A stretch of 40,096 bases of DNA from UBA10133 sp964348455. GTDB taxonomy: Bacteria; Patescibacteriota; Microgenomatia; UBA1400; MFAQ01. Below, piece by piece: positions 15,252 through 23,405 of this stretch (position 1 is its first letter; each line of letters begins with the position of its first letter). The translations under genes were made by a program, and so were the position numbers. The notes under the pieces are model-generated. The model saw only the letters and a list, made by a program, of their open reading frames with translations, was not told the DNA's origin and made no database searches. Where the stretch lies: positions 1 to 40,096 of the forward strand of contig CAYGCQ010000010.1 in NCBI GenBank assembly GCA_964348455.1. Reading direction: 5' to 3'.

Positions 15252-15616
15252 TGTTGCTTGATAAAATTATCGACATAGATCCAGAAGACCAAACTATTTC
15301 GGACTTGGCTGATTTGGCAAACAAGTTTGGAATTTTTAATATGACGGCAGTGCTAATAAAAGTTAAGGAGTTTCAGGCTTTAAATGGTCAAAGAGTAAAA
15401 ATTAGCTTTGATGAAGAAACTTACAGACAAGTTGTGGCAACATTTTTGTCTCTGGCCATTCTGAACATTGCGAGTTTCAAACATGAAAATTTCTCTATAC
15501 TCATAAACCAAGAAATGGCACAAAACTTTACGAGAATTTACAGTGCTGATGATCATCAAGAGTTTGCTGAAAAATATATTAGTCAAGCGCTGTTCATTAT
15601 TAATGAATATGAGTAA
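15251..15616 (+). CDS. Orphan acidic protein, 121 aa
   Basis: I do not recognise this family. It is a soluble, acidic, mostly helical protein (ISDLADLANKFGIFNMTAVLIKVKEF; later AEKYISQALFIINEYE) with no Cys and no signal peptide. Unlike most neighbours it has a near-perfect Shine-Dalgarno (AAAGGAGGT) 5 nt before ATG 15251, a short upstream ORF and its own intrinsic terminator. It is therefore a single-gene unit. Two similarly arranged orphans sit at 21452 and 39287, though the proteins do not look related. Confidence 0.65.
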   Translation: MLLDKIIDIDPEDQTISDLADLANKFGIFNMTAVLIKVKEFQALNGQRVKISFDEETYRQVVATFLSLAILNIASFKHENFSILINQEMAQNFTRIYSADDHQEFAEKYISQALFIINEYE

Positions 15617-15625
15617 CCGACCTCA

Positions 15626-15647
15626 CCCCTGCTATGCGGGGGTTTTT
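15626..15647 (+). terminator. Intrinsic terminator
   Basis: CCCCTGC-TAT-GCGGGGG (one T-G pair) is followed by TTTTT, ten bases after the stop of the 121-aa orphan. Confidence 0.85.
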
Positions 15648-15672
15648 AATGTATTATTGATTACAGAATTGT

Positions 15673-16026
15673 ATGAAAAAACAAAGAAGAAATAAGTTTT
15701 TATTTGGCCTGTTTATGATATTTCTTGCCGGAATCTGTGTAGTGTATTTTATTTTGATTAAGGACACCCCAGAGGTGCGGACACTTTCCCAGAGCATAAC
15801 TCAGCCAATTACAAAAGTTGTTTACCCGACATCAACTCCGACAATAAAATTTGTAGAGGCCAGTTTTGAGGCAAATCCAGAACTGCATCTAGAATCAGCA
15901 ATTGCTCAAAAAGGACTCGGAAACGTACTGGGGGCAAAAAAGGAAGTAGAAAGAGCTATTGAGCTAGCGCCAAAATATGAAGAAGCCAAAGCTTTTTATG
16001 TATCACTTCAAACAAAAATTAATTGA
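15673..16026 (+). CDS. Membrane-anchored TPR-like protein
   Basis: The 117-residue protein has a basic N-terminus (KKQRRNK), one membrane helix (about 9-30) and an extracellular part. The extracellular part ends in a single helical hairpin like a tetratricopeptide unit (ESAIAQKGLGNVLGAKKEVERAIELAPKYEEAKAFY, about 77-111). It may support assembly or retention of the two surface proteins encoded just downstream. It begins a run of three genes on the same strand, although a separate strong promoter precedes the second. Confidence 0.65.
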   Translation: MKKQRRNKFLFGLFMIFLAGICVVYFILIKDTPEVRTLSQSITQPITKVVYPTSTPTIKFVEASFEANPELHLESAIAQKGLGNVLGAKKEVERAIELAPKYEEAKAFYVSLQTKIN

Positions 16027-16051
16027 CATTGTCAAATGAATTTATCATAAT
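16023..16051 (+). promoter_or_regulatory. Strong promoter directly before surface-protein gene
   Basis: A perfect TTGACA (16023-16028), a 17-bp spacer and CATAAT (16046-16051) end 5 nt before the ATG at 16057. Transcription would begin at or within a base or two of the start codon, giving a leaderless mRNA. The -35 overlaps the end of the preceding gene. Confidence 0.8.
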
Positions 16052-16056
16052 CAATT

Positions 16057-16680
16057 ATGAAGCGAAAGCGTAAGCATGCAACAAAGAAAATGGAACCAAA
16101 TACACCCCAGGAACTAGTGATAACTCCGGAACAGAAAGAGATAAAGTCGGCAAAGATTACAGATAAAGATAAAATAGATAAAAATTCGCTATTAATCATT
16201 GAGATACTTTTACTTTTGATGGTTGGAATATTAGCAGGGCTTTGGTATTGGAAAACCTCGAGAGCAACAACCTCTATGAGGATTACTGATGGTGGCAATT
16301 CCCTCCTTGTGAATATACCACTGACTCCCACGCCAATTCCGTTGCACCCTGGCTCAGAAATTTACAGTATAAGTCTAAGTGAACACGCTGGACCAACGAT
16401 TCACTCCGTAACGATAGACCCTCTAGATGTTCTCAGGGGTCAAACAATGACTATTATTGCTGATATAAGCGATTCTTCAAATATTAGCTCTGTAATTGGG
16501 TCTCTAGAAATGGATTCTTCAAAAATTGATCTCAATTTTATGCTTGACGGAGGAGATTCTAAAAAGGGTAGCTGGAAAGCCGAAATTGTTTTAACAGATT
16601 CCGTTTTTTACACTTACACCTTAACCATCAACGCTTCAAGCCCTAATGGAGATACAGAAATTAAAGTTACTCCTAGATAA
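16057..16680 (+). CDS. Membrane-anchored protein with extracellular beta-sandwich-like domain
   Basis: The 207-residue protein has a very basic N-terminus (KRKRKHATKK), a linker and one membrane helix (about 45-67, IIEILLLLMVGILAGLWYW). The external part starts with a Pro/Thr-rich spacer (PLTPTPIPLHP). It continues as alternating beta strands (SVTIDPLDVLRGQTMTIIAD; SWKAEIVLTD; YTYTLTINASSPNGDTEIKV) that look like an Ig-like or fibronectin-like fold. Family unknown. It lies 2 bp before the secreted MopE-like gene, so the two are probably one unit. Confidence 0.65.
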   Translation: MKRKRKHATKKMEPNTPQELVITPEQKEIKSAKITDKDKIDKNSLLIIEILLLLMVGILAGLWYWKTSRATTSMRITDGGNSLLVNIPLTPTPIPLHPGSEIYSISLSEHAGPTIHSVTIDPLDVLRGQTMTIIADISDSSNISSVIGSLEMDSSKIDLNFMLDGGDSKKGSWKAEIVLTDSVFYTYTLTINASSPNGDTEIKVTPR

Positions 16681-16682
16681 AA

Positions 16683-18128
16683 ATGAATAAATTAAATAAA
16701 AAAGCATTTATAGCCATCACAAGTCTTTTTTTAAGCCTGTTTTCACTTTCCATTACACCAAAATCTGTTTCAGCTGTTCTGTGTACTGGTTTTGGGGAGA
16801 AAAGTCAAACACTTGCAAACACTTCCTGCGTAATTTCTGGGGTTATGGGAATAGATGATCCGCTAAATTCGGATATTTCAACCTTTAATCAGGGTTCACT
16901 CATTTTGGGCAATTCAGTATCTGACCCCAATTCCCCCGTTAATATAACAATTAATTCAGGGGCAATAATGGCTGCAGGAGTTATTACTATACGAAAAAAT
17001 GTAAGTATTGCTATTGCCGGTGGAGGACAAATAGTCTCGGGGAAGCCCCTCTATATGACCGACGCAGATGGAGATGGATGGCCTGAGGATTTTACTGTTT
17101 ATACCGCTACTGCTGCCGGGAGAAGAAGAATGGGCCTAATGAGATCAACTGCTGTTGCAGATTGCAATGATGCTCCAGGGAATTATGATTTAGCAAATGC
17201 TTCCGGGACCTATTACCAAGATGCTGATGGAGATGGAAAGGGGAACTCGGCTGTAAGCTCCGGAGCTTGCTTTCAGCCACCTGGATATGTTGTTGACAAT
17301 ACTGACTGCAACGATGGGAGTGCATCTGTCTCCATCCCTCATGCGCAATGCTATACGGATGCTGACGGAGACACATTTACTAATGGGTTGGCAGCTAGCT
17401 CAACATGCTTGAATACAAGTAGCTGCGATACGGCAACATATGCCAGCGCTTCTACAACTGGAGCAGCTACGACAGGGTATACAGCAGGTCGTCTAAAAAA
17501 TTCAGCTAGTGGAACAAATGACTGTAAGGATACCGGAACTAGTGCAAACCTAGTAATGTATCCTCTATCATGCTTTCACGACTCCGATAACGACGACTAC
17601 GGAGTCGCAACGACTAAGACTTGTATGAATACAAATAGCTGTGCCACAGCTACTTATGGCTCCACCGGTACCGCTAACGATGTGACAAATATTAACTTCT
17701 CTAGTCTTTCGACTGACTGTTACGACAGCAATGCCAACGCCAAACCAGGCTCCACCTACTGCAGTGCCACTAACCGAGGAGATGGGAGCTACGATTACAA
17801 CTGTTCAAGCACTCAAACCAAATGCGGCACCAACTATGACCGCACTACCGTCGGTGTCAACAGGAACTACACTATAGTAACAGGGAAATGCAATAATTGT
17901 AATCGCGGCTGTAGTACTCTTGGCAACATAATCTATGATGCTGCTACCATCAATTGTGGTCAAACCGGTGCAATCTGCACATCTTTTGGTGGAGAACAAG
18001 GGGGTAGTTGCACTAGGGATGTTGGGGAAATGTGCTCTGCCTATCCAGCTTGCTCCGATTACCACGGTAGTAGTACCACTGGTGGACTGTGTAACGGAAT
18101 CTCTTCCGGGGCTCAGACTTGCCAGTAA
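16683..18128 (+). CDS. Secreted Cys-rich protein with MopE-like metal-binding repeats
   Basis: The 481-residue protein has a clear signal peptide (1-31, cleavage after SVSA). Residues about 125-345 hold four repeats that pair a calcium-type loop (DADGDGWPED, DADGDGKGNS, DADGDTFTNG, DSDNDDYGVA) with a later DCND-like motif (DCND, DCND, DCKD, DCYD). This is the pattern of the MopE/thrombospondin-3-like putative metal-binding repeat. The C-terminal 130 residues are rich in Cys, Thr and Gly, suggesting disulfides. There is no LPxTG or C-terminal membrane anchor. It is probably a cell-surface or adhesion protein held by calcium-stabilised rods, the partner of the two anchored proteins upstream. 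Confidence 0.75.
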   Translation: MNKLNKKAFIAITSLFLSLFSLSITPKSVSAVLCTGFGEKSQTLANTSCVISGVMGIDDPLNSDISTFNQGSLILGNSVSDPNSPVNITINSGAIMAAGVITIRKNVSIAIAGGGQIVSGKPLYMTDADGDGWPEDFTVYTATAAGRRRMGLMRSTAVADCNDAPGNYDLANASGTYYQDADGDGKGNSAVSSGACFQPPGYVVDNTDCNDGSASVSIPHAQCYTDADGDTFTNGLAASSTCLNTSSCDTATYASASTTGAATTGYTAGRLKNSASGTNDCKDTGTSANLVMYPLSCFHDSDNDDYGVATTKTCMNTNSCATATYGSTGTANDVTNINFSSLSTDCYDSNANAKPGSTYCSATNRGDGSYDYNCSSTQTKCGTNYDRTTVGVNRNYTIVTGKCNNCNRGCSTLGNIIYDAATINCGQTGAICTSFGGEQGGSCTRDVGEMCSAYPACSDYHGSSTTGGLCNGISSGAQTCQ

Positions 18129-18208
18129 GCTCAATAATCATTTTGAGAGTGTATCTCCAGAATTGGCTATTCTTAAACATGATTAAACTTGATACTTTTA
18201 GCTAAAAT

Positions 18209-19204
18209 CTAGATTGGAAGATAAACGGTGAACGTGGTACCCCCGCCCTTACTGCTTACGACAGATATAGACCCACTATGATCTTTGGCAATTTTTGTCG
18301 CAATAGACAAGCCCAACCCGAAACCATTCCGATTACCCCTAGATCTGGCCAAATCTCCTCTAAAGAATCGATCGAAAATATGAGGGAGGTCTTTTTTATC
18401 TATTCCAATTCCCTCATCTTTTATCGAAATGGCGGCAAATTGTTTTCGAGTTGCCATATTTATTGTTATACTGCCACGACTCTCGCTGTATTTGATGGCA
18501 TTTTCCAGTATTATCCCAAACAACTCTTCGATCTTTTCTCGACTACCTATCGTTTGACGATCCTTTTTAATCGAGTTTTTTATCTTCACTTTCTTAACTT
18601 TTGCTAAAGTTAAGACATTTTTTATAGAGCTGTCAACTACCTTTTTTAAAGATATTTTTTCAGATTGAGATTGGGAGTTTGCTTTAATTCCAGAAGCTAG
18701 ATAGAGGAGCCTGTCTGAGAGTAACTTTAGGCGGTCAACTTCTGATATGTTTTCTTCTATTAAAGATTTGGCCTCTTTAAGGGTAAACTTTTTACTCCTA
18801 AGAGCTACTTCCATGGCTAATTTCAAAGATGTTAGTGGTGTTCTCAGTTCGTGAGAAGAATCGGAAATGAATCTATTCTGTTCCTCAATCATTATTTTTA
18901 TAGGTATTAGTGTTTTTCCTGCAAGAAAGAAGCTTAGACCACCCACAATCAATAAAATTGCACTATTTATGAGAATAAGGGTACCGATAATGCGGTGATT
19001 AGCATCTTCGATAAATTCCATTTCTCCATTCCAAGATGCCTGTAAAGGACCAAATCTTCGTTCGATCATGATTCTTTGTTCGGCAACAAAAGTGGTTACC
19101 TGCCGAATTAACATGTGGTGAATTGTAATGCTAAAGAAAACGGTAACCGTCATGAGGATTAACAAATACCAGGCGGTTAGTTTGAGTCTTGCCCGATTGA
19201 ACAT
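18209..19204 (-). CDS. Sensor histidine kinase
   Basis: This 331-residue kinase has two membrane helices (about 10-30 and 72-95) enclosing only about 40 extracytoplasmic residues. The HisKA domain has H118 in SSHELRTPLTSLK. The HATPase domain has an N box (LENAIKYS), G1 (DEGIGIDKKD), an F box (IFDRFFRGD) and G2 (GFGLGLSIA). There is no HAMP domain. The short sensor loop suggests sensing in or at the membrane. It starts 2 bp after the response regulator stop, so the pair form an operon. Confidence 0.92.
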   Translation of the reverse strand: MFNRARLKLTAWYLLILMTVTVFFSITIHHMLIRQVTTFVAEQRIMIERRFGPLQASWNGEMEFIEDANHRIIGTLILINSAILLIVGGLSFFLAGKTLIPIKIMIEEQNRFISDSSHELRTPLTSLKLAMEVALRSKKFTLKEAKSLIEENISEVDRLKLLSDRLLYLASGIKANSQSQSEKISLKKVVDSSIKNVLTLAKVKKVKIKNSIKKDRQTIGSREKIEELFGIILENAIKYSESRGSITINMATRKQFAAISIKDEGIGIDKKDLPHIFDRFFRGDLARSRGNRNGFGLGLSIATKIAKDHSGSISVVSSKGGGTTFTVYLPI

Positions 19205-19206
19205 AT

Positions 19207-19881
19207 TTAAGCGCTTATCTTGTAACCAAACCCCCTGATGGTTTTTATTAATGCTGACTTATCTTTGAACGGTATATCAATTTTTTTGCGAAGGCTACGA
19301 ATATAGACCTCGACGGTATTGGGTAAAATATCTGCGTCATAGTCCCAAACATGAGAAATTATTTGATCTTTTGATAAAATTTTCCCCTGGTGTTCCATGA
19401 GAAAATTCAAAAGAGTGAACTCCTTACTTGAAAGGTTTAGAGTTTGTCCACCTCGTTGAACTTCAAATGACTCCTTATCGAGCGATAAATCGCCTACCAA
19501 TATCGATGAAGAGGCTATTTTTAAGGGTCTTCTAGAAAGGGCTCGGACTCTCGCCAATAGCTCTTCAAAAGAAAATGGCTTGATAAGATAATCGTCGGCG
19601 CCTGCGTTTAAGCCGGTTACTTTATCCTCAATTTGCCCTTTAGCAGTCAAGATTAAAATCGGGGTGTGGATTTGTTTTTCTCTGATTTCCTTAATTAGAG
19701 ATAAGCCGTCTTTACCTGGTAGCATGAGGTCAAAAATAAAAAGGTCATAGTTCACCTCAGAAGCCATATCAAAACCTGTCGTCCCATCATAAGCTAAATC
19801 AACAACAAAATGCTCCTGCTCCAAGCCTTTTTTAAGAGTGGCCGCGATTCGATGTTCGTCTTCTACTATTAATATTCTCAC
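19207..19881 (-). CDS. OmpR-family response regulator
   Basis: This 224-residue regulator has a receiver domain (1-120) with acidic pocket EDE at 7-9, phosphoacceptor D51 (FDLMLPGKDG), Thr in LTAK and Lys in LIKPFS. A winged-helix DNA-binding domain (about 130-222) has SKEFTLLNFLM and TVEVYIRSLRKKI. The start is GTG at 19881, with TATAAT (19889-19894) ending 7 nt upstream and no Shine-Dalgarno, so a leaderless GTG start. Its targets are unknown. The divergent gene 20038 is a housekeeping RNA methyltransferase. Confidence 0.93.
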   Translation of the reverse strand: MRILIVEDEHRIAATLKKGLEQEHFVVDLAYDGTTGFDMASEVNYDLFIFDLMLPGKDGLSLIKEIREKQIHTPILILTAKGQIEDKVTGLNAGADDYLIKPFSFEELLARVRALSRRPLKIASSSILVGDLSLDKESFEVQRGGQTLNLSSKEFTLLNFLMEHQGKILSKDQIISHVWDYDADILPNTVEVYIRSLRKKIDIPFKDKSALIKTIRGFGYKISA

Positions 19882-19940
19882 GAGGGAAATTATACTCGGG
19901 AAACTGAAATATAGCTGAAAGATATCCTTCTGTAACTATA

Positions 19941-20036
19941 AAAGCTTGCTCGTCACCCTTTAGATAATTCTATTATCGAAATGTTGTTTCTGCACTTCCT
20001 CTTATATTTACTTATAACTTCGCTATAATGCTTAAG
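19941..20036 (+). mobile_element. Structured TA-flanked element, copy 2 (carries a promoter)
   Basis: The 96-bp unit begins AAAGCTTGCTCGTC and ends GCTTAAG, flanked by TA (19939-19940 and 20037-20038). The two inner stems survive with one mismatch each (TTAGATAAT with ATTATCGAA; TTATAAC with GCTATAA). The outer stem has decayed. The right arm contains TATAAT at 20024-20029, where copy 1 has TACAAT, ending 8 nt before the ATG of the RNA methyltransferase gene. The right-hand flanking TA includes the A of that ATG. Confidence 0.75.
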
Positions 20037-20037
20037 T

Positions 20038-20781
20038 ATGGCAAAAACAGCTGAATTTATAACTTTGGAGGGTCGCAACATGGTGCGAGATGCGCTGAAT
20101 TCCGAGCAAAAAATAACCTCGATAATTATTGGAGCCGGTTCTGTAAATGATCCAAAGGTAAAAGAAATTGTGGAGCTGGCAAGAAGTAAAAAGGTAGGAA
20201 TTCAGATAATGCCGTCTGATGAACTGAATAAGATGTCTGAGTCCAAAAACCCTCAAGGAGTGGTGGCTCAGATGGAACTACCAGAGGTAGTATCCCTAAA
20301 ATATATTCTAGAAAGCAAAAGAAACGTCTTTATTTTACTTTTGAACCATATTGATTATGAGCAGAATCTGGGTGCGATAATCCGGACAGCTTGGGCGGCA
20401 GGGGTAGATGCCATTGTAGCCTCTCCAAATGGGGTACATGAGCTCACACCACTAGTAGCTAGAATTTCTATGGGAGGTGCCGCTTATGTTCCACTCATTC
20501 CCATGAGTCTATTTCAAGCGATGAAAATGCTGCATGATTATGCAGTCCCGATTGTGGGGGTTGAGGTGGGAATGGGAAAACCAAGTTACGAAACAAAGTT
20601 GACCGGACCAGTTGCTTTTCTGATGGGTGGGGAGTCAGAGGGACTTTCCGAACCGCTCCAAAAAGAATGTGATCTGTTTGTAAATATCCCAATGAATAAA
20701 GATGTAGCATCACTAAATGTAAGTGTAGCTACGGCACTTGTACTATTTGAGAAGAATAGGCAGGAGAAAGAGAATTCATAA
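20038..20781 (+). CDS. rlmB: TrmH/SpoU-family RNA 2'-O-ribose methyltransferase (RlmB-like)
   Basis: This 247-residue protein has an N-terminal substrate-binding domain (about 1-80, ITLEGRNMVRDAL, ending NPQGVVAQ) and a SPOUT trefoil-knot domain. The SPOUT motifs are N--DYEQNLGAIIRTA (about 101-117), FLMGGESEGLS and VASLNVSVATALVLFE. It methylates a ribose 2'-OH in rRNA (or tRNA) using SAM. RlmB, acting on 23S rRNA, is the best match because of the N-terminal domain. TATAAT lies 8 nt upstream inside a dispersed element. Confidence 0.88.
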   Translation: MAKTAEFITLEGRNMVRDALNSEQKITSIIIGAGSVNDPKVKEIVELARSKKVGIQIMPSDELNKMSESKNPQGVVAQMELPEVVSLKYILESKRNVFILLLNHIDYEQNLGAIIRTAWAAGVDAIVASPNGVHELTPLVARISMGGAAYVPLIPMSLFQAMKMLHDYAVPIVGVEVGMGKPSYETKLTGPVAFLMGGESEGLSEPLQKECDLFVNIPMNKDVASLNVSVATALVLFEKNRQEKENS

Positions 20782-20789
20782 ACTCAAGG

Positions 20790-21047
20790 AATCAAGAACT
20801 CGAGAATTCAAGAAATGTTGGGGTGGAGGGAGATTGCTTCGGTTCGGATTACCGAAACTCGCAATGACGGAAGATTGGAATAATTTCTATAGATTCCCGA
20901 TCAAGTCGGGAATGACAGATATGTGGTAGGGTGGAGGGAGATTGCTTCGGTTCGGATTACCGAAACTCGCAATGACGGATAGAGAGATTCCTCCTTCGGG
21001 GACTAGCGGCCTACACTTCGGTCGGAATGACGAGTGATGTGATGGAA
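20790..21047 (+). repeat. Block of AATGAC-ending palindromic repeats
   Basis: This fills most of the gap 20782-21075. It holds two copies (from about 20821 and 20929, 108 bp apart) of a unit with TTCGGT-tcggatt-ACCGAA and ending in CGCAATGACGG. Between them is an ATTCCCGA-tcaag-TCGGGAAT palindrome, and at the end a CGGTCGGAATGACG unit. The small plus-strand ORF over this block is only repeat translation. Confidence 0.85.
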
Positions 21048-21075
21048 TTTGTAATGATTAATGCTAATATAAATT

Positions 21076-21387
21076 ATGGAAGTAATATACAAAAAAGCAG
21101 AAACACATGAAGAAATTAGAAATTGGGTTGTTCTCCATGGTGGCAAGCCAGCTATTATTGATGATCCAAATGTAAAAATGGATGATATTGGACTTCGAAT
21201 TGACTGGCCAGGTGAAAAGGATGAAGCCATGCTAAGTGAGGGTAGGGAGATTACCAGAGATATCCCCTGGGATGAATTTTTCTCGGTTATGGATCGATTA
21301 AAATTGGATTTCTTTTACTCGGAGCAAGAAGAAGTAAGTAGTACTTGGAGGTATAAGTTTGAACCCAAGTTCTCACCTATAGTGTAA
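21076..21387 (+). CDS. Small conserved-looking protein, 103 aa
   Basis: The N-terminal pattern AETHEEIRNWVVLHGGKPAII, then GLRIDWPG and IPWDEFFSVMDRLKLDFFY, recalls a widespread uncharacterised small family (EIRxWxxxxGGxPA ... WDEFFxxFD ... FLY) found in bacteria and haloarchaea. That recall is from memory and unverified. The protein is acidic and soluble with no Cys. The ATG at 21076 is preceded by TAATAT (5 nt gap). It stands alone after a repeat block. Confidence 0.65.
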   Translation: MEVIYKKAETHEEIRNWVVLHGGKPAIIDDPNVKMDDIGLRIDWPGEKDEAMLSEGREITRDIPWDEFFSVMDRLKLDFFYSEQEEVSSTWRYKFEPKFSPIV

Positions 21388-21451
21388 AGAATATCTCTAA
21401 TTTAGTATAATGTAGAGGTTCTTGAACAAAATCTGAGTCTCGGAGGAAGAA

Positions 21452-21778
21452 ATGAGTGAGATTACGGTCTATTTGTCTAAAAAACTGCTAATAAATTGTG
21501 ATTGTGTTGATTTGGAAAAAAAAATCGAGGAATCAGTGCGAAACCTCCCATCAGGAAAAAACGTAAGAGCGAAGGTAAGTGATGTAGTATCCACCAAACC
21601 TGAGGTATCGCTGAACTTCCGAGATTTTTCGGCCACAGACTTCGAGGATATCCAAGAAGTAGTCGACGAAGTAATTGATCGCATTGTTTTCTACTTTGGA
21701 ATTTCTATCGCAGAAGGCGTGGTTGGCGTCACGATACACAGTACTGTGGCCTACCAGATTGAAGTTGAACTTCCTTAA
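21452..21778 (+). CDS. Orphan acidic protein, 108 aa
   Basis: I do not recognise this family. The protein alternates beta-like and helical stretches (EITVYLSKKLLINC, VRAKVSDVVSTKPEVSLNFRDF, FEDIQEVVDEVIDRIVFYFGISIAEGV) and could be a small alpha/beta domain. It has a leader: TATAAT at 21406-21411, about 30 nt of 5' UTR, then CGGAGGA 4-5 nt before ATG 21452. It is followed by a strong intrinsic terminator. This makes it a single-gene unit of the Shine-Dalgarno type seen also at 15251 and 39287. Confidence 0.65.
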   Translation: MSEITVYLSKKLLINCDCVDLEKKIEESVRNLPSGKNVRAKVSDVVSTKPEVSLNFRDFSATDFEDIQEVVDEVIDRIVFYFGISIAEGVVGVTIHSTVAYQIEVELP

Positions 21779-21784
21779 GTGATT

Positions 21785-21810
21785 ACCCGGCGCAAGCCGG
21801 GTATTTTTTG
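21785..21810 (+). terminator. Intrinsic terminator
   Basis: ACCCGGC-GCAA-GCCGGGT is followed by ATTTTTTG, six bases after the stop of the 108-aa orphan. Its tail approaches the convergent kinase gene. Confidence 0.9.
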
Positions 21811-21826
21811 TTGAAAAAATTTTTTG

Positions 21827-22429
21827 TTATTTTTCCTTGGATTTTCTCGCACCTTCAGGACTGAAGCCATTAAGAATTAGAAGGTATTCAATCTCTTCAA
21901 TTAAGTGTTTTTTTGAGCCGTCATTTTGAATAAGGATATCTGCCATCTCAAGGCAACGACCAACTTGCTGACCATTGCTTCCTTCTCCGATTCCATAGTC
22001 ACGACTATTGGATTTTATAAACTCTTCCTCTGTAGCAGTGTCTTCTCCCCTCTTCTCTGCCCGTCTCAAGTACCAGTCCAGCCTACTTTCAACTGGAGCA
22101 TTGATACCGACAATGCTGATGTCATAAATCTGTTTTAGAAATTCAATTTCTCCGGGGTTGCGAATTCCGTCAATAACAATGTTTCCTGAACAACTTGCTA
22201 GCAATTCGGCCGTTCTTTCTGCGAGAACTTGAAGACCAAACTTTTCTCTAAGATCATTACCAACATCTTGCAGATTTTCTCTTGTACGCTCTACTCCCCT
22301 TAGGTCAGATTCTTCTCTCACTCTGTCCGACAGGCTTTGACGTTGGAAGCCCAAGCTTTCTAGATACTTGGCAACATCGCCTTTGCCGGAAACCATGGGA
22401 CCAACCAGACCAATTATCATCTGTTTCAT
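21827..22429 (-). CDS. P-loop nucleotide/dephospho-CoA kinase-like protein
   Basis: The protein opens with a Walker A motif, GLVGPMVSGKGDVAKYL, then LGFQRQSLSDRVREE. IVIDGIRNPGEIEFLK lies near residue 100 and a lid-like Arg-rich segment (RLDWYLRRAEKRGED) near 130. This resembles the NMP-kinase/dephospho-CoA-kinase group with GIRNxxE, also seen in archaeal adenylate-kinase-like proteins. The substrate is not determined. Possible ATGs are 22444, 22429 and 22420. I chose 22429, 9 bases before the P-loop frame begins. The frame extends further upstream to 22531 but overlaps the divergent gene. Confidence 0.7.
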   Translation of the reverse strand: MKQMIIGLVGPMVSGKGDVAKYLESLGFQRQSLSDRVREESDLRGVERTRENLQDVGNDLREKFGLQVLAERTAELLASCSGNIVIDGIRNPGEIEFLKQIYDISIVGINAPVESRLDWYLRRAEKRGEDTATEEEFIKSNSRDYGIGEGSNGQQVGRCLEMADILIQNDGSKKHLIEEIEYLLILNGFSPEGARKSKEK

Positions 22430-22459
22430 AAGGAAGTTTATCATGTTAGAATCTTTTTT

Positions 22460-22756
22460 ATGGCAACAAAGTACAAAGAAGTTTTTGAGGAAATGGTTAA
22501 CAAATATGAAAAAGAGTTTGATGAATTTCAACTACTGCATGATAAATACGAACAAGATCCAAAAAAGTGGCAGGCAGAGTTTAATGCGGAAGGGTCGAAA
22601 GTAATGGACATCGTGAGAGTGTATGAAGATAGACTATGTGGAAAAATGGAAAATACCCAAAACTCCACTTATTCTGCTAACTTGGCGGAAAAATTTAGAA
22701 ATGAAATAAAGAGATATTTACCTAAGCTAGACATGATTGGGGTAGTGCTTGGGTAG
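22460..22756 (+). CDS. Small helical protein, 98 aa
   Basis: I do not recognise this family. It is a charged, almost wholly helical protein (YKEVFEEMVNKYEKEFDEF, then KVMDIVRVYEDRLCGKME) that ends in a short hydrophobic tail (LDMIGVVLG). TAGAAT (22447-22452) ends 7 nt before the ATG and there is no Shine-Dalgarno. It is divergent from the kinase-like gene across about 30 bp. No role can be deduced. Confidence 0.6.
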   Translation: MATKYKEVFEEMVNKYEKEFDEFQLLHDKYEQDPKKWQAEFNAEGSKVMDIVRVYEDRLCGKMENTQNSTYSANLAEKFRNEIKRYLPKLDMIGVVLG

Positions 22757-22836
22757 AGAAAATAAAAAAACTTAAAAAATCAAAGTGTAGAATTTATCTT
22801 TATAGATTCCCTGAAAGGCGTAAATGACAGAAGCTG

Positions 22837-23392
22837 GATTCCGGGTCAGGCCCGGAATGACAAGAGTTGGAGGGAGATTTTTTGACTCACAAGTACATTC
22901 GGTCGGAATGACGGGTGGTGTGGGACTGGATTCCGGGTCAGGCCCGGAATGACAAGAGTTGGAGGGAGATTTTTTGACTCACAAGTACATTCGGTCGGAA
23001 TGACGGGTGGTGTGGGACTGGATTCCGGGTCAGGCCCGGAATGACAAGAGTTGGAGGGAGATTTTTTGACTCNNNNNNNNNNNNNNNNNNNNNNNNNNNN
23101 NNNNNNNNNNNNNNNNNNNNNNNNNNNNNNNNNNNNNNNNNNNNNNNNNNNNNNNNNNNNNNNNNNNNNNNNCACAAGTACATTCGGTCGGAATGACGGG
23201 TGGTGTGGGACTGGATTCCGGGTCAGGTCCGGAATGACAAGAGTTGGAGGGAGATTTCTCCACTCACAAGTACATTCGGTCGGAATGACGGGTGGTGTGG
23301 GACTGGATTCCGGGTCAGGTCCGGAATGACAAGAGTTGGAGGGAGATTTCTCCACTCACAAGTACATTCGGTCGGAATGACGGGTGGTGTCA
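22837..23392 (+). repeat. Tandem array of a 92-bp palindromic unit with assembly gap
   Basis: Units start at 22837, 22929 and 23021 before the gap, and at 23214 and 23306 after it, always 92 bp apart. Each unit joins an ATTCCGGGTCAGGCCCGGAAT palindrome and a CATTCGGTCGGAATGACG palindrome. Units before the gap read GGCCCGG and TTTTTTGACTC. Units after it read GGTCCGG and TTTCTCCACTC. The array fills 22757-23405 together with one shorter palindrome. ORFs across it on both strands are repeat translations. Confidence 0.92.
23073..23172. other. Assembly gap of 100 N inside the 92-bp array
   Basis: Exactly 100 Ns replace an unknown length of the tandem array, so the true copy number is unknown. 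Confidence 0.98.
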
Positions 23393-23405
23393 GAATGACA
23401 CTGTA

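Noticed and set aside
22846..23355. Long minus-strand ORF with repeated CHSGPDPES / VIPTECT peptides
   Set aside because: It is a translation of the 92-bp palindromic tandem array and runs through an N gap. The peptides follow directly from the repeat.
22837..23392. CRISPR array
   Set aside because: The 92-bp units are contiguous with no unique spacers, and no cas genes are present.
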